A DNA stretch of 39,316 nucleotides from the NCBI GenBank assembly GCA_040383485.1, contig JBEIDK010000019.1:1-39316 (forward strand), written 5' to 3'. The position numbers and the translations under genes were made by a program. Of this stretch, positions 34,098 through 39,316 are shown piece after piece. Source of the DNA: JBEIDK01 sp040383485 (GTDB taxonomy: Bacteria; Bacteroidota; Bacteroidia; UBA4408). The notes under the pieces were generated by a model, which saw nothing but the letters and a program-made list of their open reading frames with translations, did not search any database and was not told the DNA's origin. How positions within the stretch are numbered: position 1 is the first letter of the stretch; every line of letters begins with the position of its first letter.

Positions 34098-34739
34098 TTA
34101 CTCTTTTATTTCCAAAACTTCTGCTAAGCCACTTATTAGGTAATTTCCTCCCCTAGCTCCTACTTCTTTGCATTCGAACTTTACTCTTCGTAGTTTCCCT
34201 TTTTTAAATATTCTACCATTAATTTTAAAGGTTGAATCTTCTTTTAAATCCTCAAGAAATATAGTAGTTTTATTTTTGTCATAGCGCTTTAATACGCGCT
34301 GTAAATTTGAGTCAGTGCAGCTGCTAGCTGCTGGATTATTCATATAATTTTTAAGCGCATGTAAAACTTCTGGTGGAAATATTTCTTCGTTTAAAAAATT
34401 CCAGATTAAGTTTTTGAAATTTCTTTTCCATTCTTGACCATGAGGTTTAATATCTCTATGCTTATTATTAAATTGCTCGTAAGTGGTAAGATGTGCAATT
34501 TCATGTACTAAAGTTATTAAAAATGCATATTGATTCAAATTATGATTTACAGTGATTCTATGCACATCCTGTTCATTAGCTGGGCGACGATAATCACCTA
34601 ATTTACTATTACGGTTATGAGTTATTTTTAAATTGAATTTGAACTGAATAATCCAATTAGCAATTGTATCAACGCTTTTGGTTGGTATAAATTTAATAAG
34701 TATTTCTTTGTAGCTATTTAACTTTTCTTGCTTATTCAT
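34098..34739 (-). CDS. SprT-like zinc metalloprotease-domain protein
   Basis: A 213-residue protein with the SprT-like metal site H79-E80-IA-H83 in LITLVHEIAHL and the third ligand H100 in KPHGQEWKRNFKNL. The C-terminal about 60 residues (NKTTIFLEDLKEDSTFKINGRIFKKGKLRRVKFEC) form a small strand-rich domain that would normally carry a zinc ribbon but lacks paired cysteines. SprT-like proteins in eukaryotes (Spartan) cleave DNA-protein crosslinks; the bacterial role is not established. ATG at 34739 is preferred over a TTG at 34754. Confidence 0.87.
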   Translation of the reverse strand: MNKQEKLNSYKEILIKFIPTKSVDTIANWIIQFKFNLKITHNRNSKLGDYRRPANEQDVHRITVNHNLNQYAFLITLVHEIAHLTTYEQFNNKHRDIKPHGQEWKRNFKNLIWNFLNEEIFPPEVLHALKNYMNNPAASSCTDSNLQRVLKRYDKNKTTIFLEDLKEDSTFKINGRIFKKGKLRRVKFECKEVGARGGNYLISGLAEVLEIKE

Positions 34740-34847
34740 AAAAGTATTTTGCAAAAATAATTTTATTCTGCAAAGCCATGTCTCTTTAAATTTTAAGTAA
34801 TAAAATTTAACCTATTTTTATTTTAGAAGTTTCTCCTTTATTTTTTT

Positions 34848-34855
34848 AATTTCGC
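34848..34855 (+). promoter_or_regulatory. Candidate -7 element of rnpB
   Basis: TAATTTCG is one mismatch from TAnnTTTG and ends 4-5 bp before the first base of the P1 helix, the right place for a -7 box of an RNA gene. The -33 element is unclear. Confidence 0.4.
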
Positions 34856-34857
34856 AA

Positions 34858-35267
34858 GAGTTTTGCAAACCGCCTTATCGCTGGATATTCATTTATTCAG
34901 AGGAAAGTCCGGACAACATAGGGCTCCATATCCTGAGAACATCAGGAGTGCATTGTTAGAGATAACATAGCAACAGCAAGTGCCACAGAGAATTACAGCC
35001 AATGGTTTATTCGTAAACACAGGTGATGGTGAAAATGTGGGGTAAGAGCCCACGCTTTTTTATGGTAACATAAATTAGGGGTAAACCTTATGGGTTGGAA
35101 GCCCAAATAAATCGGAGAAAAAGATGCTGCCCGCATTATTGATTTTAGTATCATCTCCGACGGGTAGGGCGTTAGAGAGTGTGCGCAAGTTCACTACTAG
35201 ATAAATGATAAGGGTTTTGATAGAAATATCAATTTACAAAAACCGGCTTATAGGTTTGCAAAACTTT
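34858..35267 (+). ncRNA. rnpB: RNase P RNA, bacterial type A
   Basis: Catalytic RNA that matures the 5' ends of tRNAs. The ends pair to make P1: GTTTTGCAAACC (34860-34871) with GGTTTGCAAAAC (35253-35264), a perfect 12-bp helix. The P4 strand GAGGAAAGTCCGGAC begins at 34900, and its partner region near 35235 reads ACAAAAACCGGCTTATAGG. The L15 loop GGGGTAAACC lies near 35079, with the GGU that binds the tRNA 3' CCA. GTAAGAGCCCACG and GAGAGTGTGCGCAAG match other conserved blocks. Length (about 410 nt) suits the type A structure. A run of six T follows P1, so the closing helix may also aid termination. Confidence 0.95.
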
Positions 35268-35283
35268 TTTAAACTTTCATAAA

Positions 35284-35315
35284 ACCTAATAAATTTTATA
35301 TTTGCCTTATTAGGT
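35284..35315. promoter_or_regulatory. Operator-like inverted repeat around the tamL -7 element
   Basis: ACCTAATAA (35284-35292) and TTATTAGGT (35307-35315) are perfect 9-bp inverted copies with a 14-bp spacer, ending 2 bp before the tamL ATG. The spacer contains TATATTTG (35297-35304), an exact TAnnTTTG -7 box; TTTC at 35275-35278 is a possible -33, 18 bp upstream. Transcription would start around 35311, leaving almost no 5' UTR. A dimeric regulator binding here would block the promoter. The arms could instead form an RNA hairpin only if transcription begins further upstream. Confidence 0.5.
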
Positions 35316-35317
35316 GT

Positions 35318-37684
35318 ATGGAATTTAAGAATCTTAAAAATAAATATTTGAATAATATCATTTCTATGATTGTTATTTCTTTCGCTATATGTTCTTGTAA
35401 TCCTTCAAAAACATTAACAAAAGAACAATTTTTATTAAATAACAATAGAGTAATAACAAAAATAAAAAGTTTAGATAGGGATGAGATTAATGCAATTATT
35501 AAACAAAAGCCTAACAAAAAGTTATTTGGATTTTTTCGATTTTATTTATTAGCTTACAATTATTCAAAGTCTGGAAAGGACAACCGCATAAAAAGGTGGA
35601 TTGCAAATACTGTTGCCGAAGAACCTGTTGTATTAGATACTTTTCTCACAAAAAAAACCACAACTCAATTACAATTATTCCTTGAAAAAAAAGGCTATTT
35701 TAATGCATTAGTAAAGGACTCCATTATTTATAAAAATAGAAAAGCAAATATTATTTATACGCTTATTGGTAATGTTCCTTATCGTTTTAATTTAATAACT
35801 TATAAAGTTAATGATTCCGAAATACTTGATATTATTAATACTCACAAAAATCAAAGCTTAATTCAATCAGGGAATTTGTTTGACCAAAATAAAATTGAGG
35901 AAGAAAGAATTAGGCTAGCCAATATAATTCGGAGCAATGGGTATTTTAATTTTAATAAAGAATACATTAAATTTATTGGTGATAGTGCATTAAAGAATAA
36001 TACTGTAAAAACTCAAATTGTAATTAGAAATCCAACTGAATTAGTGGATACAAATCATTATAAATATTTTATTGGTAAGGTTATAATTTATCCTGATTTT
36101 CAGCTAACGAAAAGAGATGAACTTTTTACTGATTCTCTAGAGTTTGCATCAGGATTTAAGTTTGTTTTTAATAATCAATTAAAGTTTAAGAAAGATGTTT
36201 TAATAAAGCCAGTTTTTTTTGAACCAACTAAATTATTCTCCCAACAGGATGTTGAAGATACTTACAAACGTTTTCAAAATTTAAAAGTATTTTCCAATGT
36301 TAATTTAGATTTTAAAGAGAACTCAGACAGTACAGGAAAAAAAGTAGATGCTTACGTAAGGCTATCATCATTAAAAAAACAATCTTATAGTCTTGAAGCA
36401 GAAGGAACAAATAGTTCGGGATATTTTGGAATAAGAGGCAACTTAGTTTATCAGAATAAAAATATATTTAAAGGAGCTGAAATTTTTCAAATAAGAACTG
36501 GTTTAGAGTTAAAGCAATTACCAGATATCGTAAGCAGTGAAAATCAGAATACTGGTGAAAAAATTAAGAATGCAACATTTAATACTGTTGAGGTTGGACC
36601 AGAGTTTTCATTAACTATTCCTAGATTTGCATTTCCTTTTATAAAACCCTATTTTTCTAAAAAAGCATATCCTAAAACAGTAATTGCAATTGCATTCAAT
36701 TATCAAAGTAATGATAACTATACCCGCAGCATATCTAATTCTTCATTGGCATATAACTGGAGAGAAGGTAAATATAAACAGCATACAGTAACTCCTATCG
36801 ATTTTAACTATATCGGTATTATACAGTCTGATGCATTTGAAAAAATTTTAATTGTTAGAAACAATCCATTATTAACTCAGAGCTATAGAAATTTACTTAT
36901 TACCGCTTTAAAGTATTCTTTTCTATTTAATAACCAAGAAGATTTTAAAAAATTCCATACCACCTATTTAAGACTAAATGTTGAAACTGCTGGTAATTTA
37001 CCACAATTAATAAATACTTTAAGAGGGGCAGAGAAAGATGAATCAAATAACTATACAATATTCAGAGGAATTCCAAAGTTTAGTGCTCTGGAGCAGCCCT
37101 ATGCACAATATGCTAAAATAGAAATTGACTTAAGAAATTATTTCAATTTTACTGATAGTAGAACTTTTGTTTCTCGACTTGATTTTGGAATAGCGAAAGC
37201 ATATGGCAATTCACAATCAATACCATTTGTAAAAAGTTTTATTGGAGGTGGTACTAACGATATAAGGGCTTGGCGGGCAAGAACACTTGGCCCAGGTAAT
37301 TATAACAATACAAGCGCTACCGTAATTGAAAAAATTGGTGACATTAAACTAGTTGGTAATTTTGAATATCGTTATAAAGTGTTTAAAAAATTGAATGCCG
37401 CAACATTTATTGATATTGGTAATATTTGGCTTATAAATACTGACGACTTAACAGGTAAAAAATTAGCACACTTTAATACTCAAAATTTTATAAATGGTTT
37501 GGCAATTGGAGGTGGATTTGGACTAAGATATGATTTTTCGTTTTTCATTTTCAGGTTAGATTTAGCTGCCAAGTTTCGGGACCCATCTAGAAAAGAAGGC
37601 GAAAGGTGGATTGGCATTAACTCAGGACTTTTAAACATTTCTAATTTTAACTTCTTAAACATTGGGATTGGTTACCCATTCTAA
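35318..37684 (+). CDS. tamL: TamL-like Omp85 outer-membrane lipoprotein
   Basis: A 788-residue Omp85/TamA-family barrel with a lipoprotein signal (ICSC, lipidation probably at Cys27), the form found in Bacteroidota as TamL. Residues about 100-350 hold POTRA-like repeats (FLEKKGYFNALVKDSIIYK, RLANIIRSNGYFNFNKEYI, DTYKRFQNLKVFSNVNLDF). The C-terminal barrel shows the conserved insertion loop IGGGTNDIRAWRARTLGPG (about 642-660) and ends in an aromatic-terminated strand (NIGIGYPF). It is expected to help insert or transport envelope components with TamB. No tamB gene is adjacent. The acyltransferase gene follows after 9 bp, suggesting co-transcription. Confidence 0.88.
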   Translation: MEFKNLKNKYLNNIISMIVISFAICSCNPSKTLTKEQFLLNNNRVITKIKSLDRDEINAIIKQKPNKKLFGFFRFYLLAYNYSKSGKDNRIKRWIANTVAEEPVVLDTFLTKKTTTQLQLFLEKKGYFNALVKDSIIYKNRKANIIYTLIGNVPYRFNLITYKVNDSEILDIINTHKNQSLIQSGNLFDQNKIEEERIRLANIIRSNGYFNFNKEYIKFIGDSALKNNTVKTQIVIRNPTELVDTNHYKYFIGKVIIYPDFQLTKRDELFTDSLEFASGFKFVFNNQLKFKKDVLIKPVFFEPTKLFSQQDVEDTYKRFQNLKVFSNVNLDFKENSDSTGKKVDAYVRLSSLKKQSYSLEAEGTNSSGYFGIRGNLVYQNKNIFKGAEIFQIRTGLELKQLPDIVSSENQNTGEKIKNATFNTVEVGPEFSLTIPRFAFPFIKPYFSKKAYPKTVIAIAFNYQSNDNYTRSISNSSLAYNWREGKYKQHTVTPIDFNYIGIIQSDAFEKILIVRNNPLLTQSYRNLLITALKYSFLFNNQEDFKKFHTTYLRLNVETAGNLPQLINTLRGAEKDESNNYTIFRGIPKFSALEQPYAQYAKIEIDLRNYFNFTDSRTFVSRLDFGIAKAYGNSQSIPFVKSFIGGGTNDIRAWRARTLGPGNYNNTSATVIEKIGDIKLVGNFEYRYKVFKKLNAATFIDIGNIWLINTDDLTGKKLAHFNTQNFINGLAIGGGFGLRYDFSFFIFRLDLAAKFRDPSRKEGERWIGINSGLLNISNFNFLNIGIGYPF

Positions 37685-37693
37685 AAAATAAAA

Positions 37694-38956
37694 ATGAATC
37701 CCATATATCTAATTTGTACTTTAATCATATCTACAACGAACAAAATTTTTTTCAAAAAAATAAATATTGTTGGACGTAAAAATGTAACTAATAAAAATCC
37801 ATTATTCCTTTATGGGAATCATAGCAATGCATTTTACGATTCGATTGTAGTTCATTTTGCATTAAATGAAAACATCTATACACTCACTAGAGGCGATGTA
37901 TTTAGCTCTAAACTAAAAACGTTTTTGCTAAAGCAATTTCATATTTTACCAATTTATCGATTACAAGAGGGATTTGAGAACTTGCATAAAAACTCTGACA
38001 CCTTTAGTAAAACGACTCAATTACTCAAGCTTAAAAATAAAGTAATGATTTTTCCTGAAGGTAATTGTATTCAAGAAAAGAGACTTCGAAAATTTAAAAA
38101 AGGAATGGCTAGAATGGCCTACTCAACAGAAGCTGAAACTAATTTTACATTAGGATTAAAATTACTACCAGTAGCGATTAACTACACCAATCCATCTCAG
38201 TTTAGAAGTGAATACCAAATAGTTTTTGGGCACCCTATTGATGTTAAAAAGTATGAGCAAGAATATTTAAAAAATCCTGTAATAGCCATCAATAAAATAA
38301 ATGCTGAATGCGAGGCCAGACTTAAAGAATTAATGGTAATCATCAATGATAAAGAAAATGACGAAATATTTGAAACATACAGCGAAATATTTAGAAAATC
38401 GAAAACAACCAAACAAGAAATTGCGAACAAAATAAACGGCTTTGATACTGATAGGTTACTGGAGATTAGAATAAAAATAAATGACTATAATAAATATTTG
38501 AAAGCCAAAAAAATTCGTGATTGGGTAGTTCTTGAAAATGAAAATGGCTTTGGTAAGGTTTCTTTAAATTTAGTTATTTTAATTTTTGCATTTCCTATTT
38601 ATTTAATTGGTTTATCATTGAATTATTTAGCGTTTAAATTACCGTATTTAGTTGCAAAGAAATCAGTAAAGAATATAGAATTTTTTACTTCTATAAATCT
38701 TGCTGCTGGAGGTTTTATATGGGTAATACTTTATACTTTTTACATTCTAATATCATCAAGTTTTATAAATAATGGCTATTTGTTTATTGCTAACTTCTTT
38801 GTAATGCCAATAACAGGAATGGTTGCCTTATATTATTGGGAAATGATGAAAAAAACAATTGGAAAGTTCAGATGGCTTAAATTAATTCGTAATTCTGAAC
38901 CTGAGTTACAAAAAATTGTTGAGCTAAGACAAGAAATTATAACAATGTTTAAATAG
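37694..38956 (+). CDS. PlsC-like lysophospholipid / glycerol-phosphate acyltransferase
   Basis: A 420-residue membrane acyltransferase. The catalytic block is NHSNAFYDS, with H43 and D49 spaced HX5D rather than the textbook HX4D. Block III is MIFPEGNCIQEKRLRKFKKGMARMA, with the FPEG glycerophosphate-binding motif. LLPVAINYTNPSQFRSEYQIVFG follows. Residues about 285-390 add three hydrophobic segments (LVILIFAFPIYLIGLSL, FIWVILYTFYILISS, YLFIANFFVMPITGMVALYYW). It probably acylates a lysophospholipid or glycerol phosphate at the inner membrane. Co-oriented with tamL at 9 bp, so a joint envelope-lipid role is plausible. Exact acceptor unknown. Confidence 0.87.
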   Translation: MNPIYLICTLIISTTNKIFFKKINIVGRKNVTNKNPLFLYGNHSNAFYDSIVVHFALNENIYTLTRGDVFSSKLKTFLLKQFHILPIYRLQEGFENLHKNSDTFSKTTQLLKLKNKVMIFPEGNCIQEKRLRKFKKGMARMAYSTEAETNFTLGLKLLPVAINYTNPSQFRSEYQIVFGHPIDVKKYEQEYLKNPVIAINKINAECEARLKELMVIINDKENDEIFETYSEIFRKSKTTKQEIANKINGFDTDRLLEIRIKINDYNKYLKAKKIRDWVVLENENGFGKVSLNLVILIFAFPIYLIGLSLNYLAFKLPYLVAKKSVKNIEFFTSINLAAGGFIWVILYTFYILISSSFINNGYLFIANFFVMPITGMVALYYWEMMKKTIGKFRWLKLIRNSEPELQKIVELRQEIITMFK

Positions 38957-39016
38957 TATACTTATTATTTTAAAATATAAAAAAACCTAACTACTAATTA
39001 GTCAAAATAATTCTAC

Positions 39017-39024
39017 TATTTTTG
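39017..39024 (+). promoter_or_regulatory. Candidate -7 element before the CCG-domain gene
   Basis: TATTTTTG matches TAnnTTTG exactly and lies 17 bp before the ATG. No convincing -33 box was found at the expected distance, so the call is tentative. Confidence 0.3.
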
Positions 39025-39041
39025 TTTTAAAGATATAAAAT

Positions 39042-39316
39042 ATGACAGCTCCTTTAAAAGTTCCAACTATGGCTCAAATGTTTGCTAACGGCGAAACCCC
39101 CGAAGTGCTTTTTTGGGTTGGTTGTGCAGGTAGTTTTGATGACCGTGCTAAGAAGATTACTAAAGCCATCGTAAAAATTCTAAACCACATTAATGTAAAA
39201 TTTGCAGTATTGGGAACTGAAGAATCTTGTACAGGAGACCCTGCAAAAAGAGCTGGAAATGAATTTTTGTTCCAGATGCAAGCAATGACTAATATTCAGG
39301 TTTTGAATGCATATGA
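39042..39316 (+). CDS. CCG-domain (Fe-S) binding protein, N-terminal part
   Basis: The first 91 codons of a gene cut by the window end. The sequence VLFWVGCAGSFDDRAKKITKA and GTEESCTGDPAKRAGNEFLF matches the cysteine-rich CCG domain shared by heterodisulfide reductase subunit B, GlpC and lactate-utilisation LutA-type proteins. The form here is the short Bacteroidota one that often follows a partner with 4Fe-4S ferredoxin motifs. No such partner lies upstream in this window. The second CCG motif and any partner downstream are out of view. An electron-transfer role is likely. Confidence 0.88.
   Translation, partial: MTAPLKVPTMAQMFANGETPEVLFWVGCAGSFDDRAKKITKAIVKILNHINVKFAVLGTEESCTGDPAKRAGNEFLFQMQAMTNIQVLNAY

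Noticed and set aside
34740..34754. TTG start for the SprT-like protein
   Set aside because: ATG at 34739 is close by and the extension has no family support.

Overview
The window is an AT-rich chromosomal segment of a Bacteroidota bacterium, most plausibly in the Chitinophagales/Sphingobacteriales part of the phylum, though I cannot place it lower from sequence alone. The evidence is family content: a type IX secretion (T9SS) C-terminal sorting domain, DUF5777 and DUF3822 proteins, an S46 dipeptidyl-peptidase, a TamL-type Omp85 lipoprotein, an alpha-2-macroglobulin/PBP1C pair, and -7 promoter elements of the TAnnTTTG type. There are 31 protein genes (two cut by the window edges) and one RNA gene, the RNase P RNA. 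No tRNA, rRNA, CRISPR array, prophage or intact IS was found. No stretch over 300 bp lacks a gene; the longest gaps are 4958-5239 (282 bp, containing a terminator and an inverted-repeat element) and 22743-23005 (263 bp, a divergent promoter region).

Layout. 1-1968 (+): end of prfB, a small Rieske protein, and rfbB with a strong bidirectional terminator. 2030-3311 (-): a cytochrome-like lipoprotein and a DUF5777 beta-barrel protein. 3452-4957 (+): a T9SS cargo protein with a nidogen-like domain and its own terminator. 5240-9544 (-): a hemC-hemD fusion, hemA, rsmD and DUF3822. 9621-10818 (-): two toxin-antitoxin modules in tandem (MntA/HepT and a ParE-like pair). 10860-15146 (-): metG and an S46 DPP7-like peptidase. 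15314-17998 (+): an M1 metallopeptidase lipoprotein. 18011-22742 (-): pyrD, L-2-hydroxyglutarate oxidase, DUF421 and a membrane-anchored MutS-family ATPase. 23006-30994 (+): a thioester alpha-2-macroglobulin and PBP1C. 31028-32718 (-): a lysine/alanine dehydrogenase-like oxidoreductase and a DCC thiol protein. 32771-34042 (+): a PAP2 phosphatase and a CpcT/CpeT-like protein. 34098-34739 (-): a SprT-like protein. 34858-39316 (+): rnpB, tamL, a PlsC-like acyltransferase and the start of a CCG-domain Fe-S protein.

Functionally this is mostly housekeeping: haem and pyrimidine synthesis, translation, tRNA processing and RNA methylation. Mixed in are envelope functions (A2M/PBP1C, TamL, acyltransferase, PAP2) and peptide scavenging (DPP7-like and M1 peptidases). 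I found no clear new multi-gene system. The most unusual signals are at the DNA level: a palindromic element sitting in frame inside metG, a MITE-like nested inverted repeat at about 5045-5212, and an operator-like inverted repeat flanking the -7 element of tamL.
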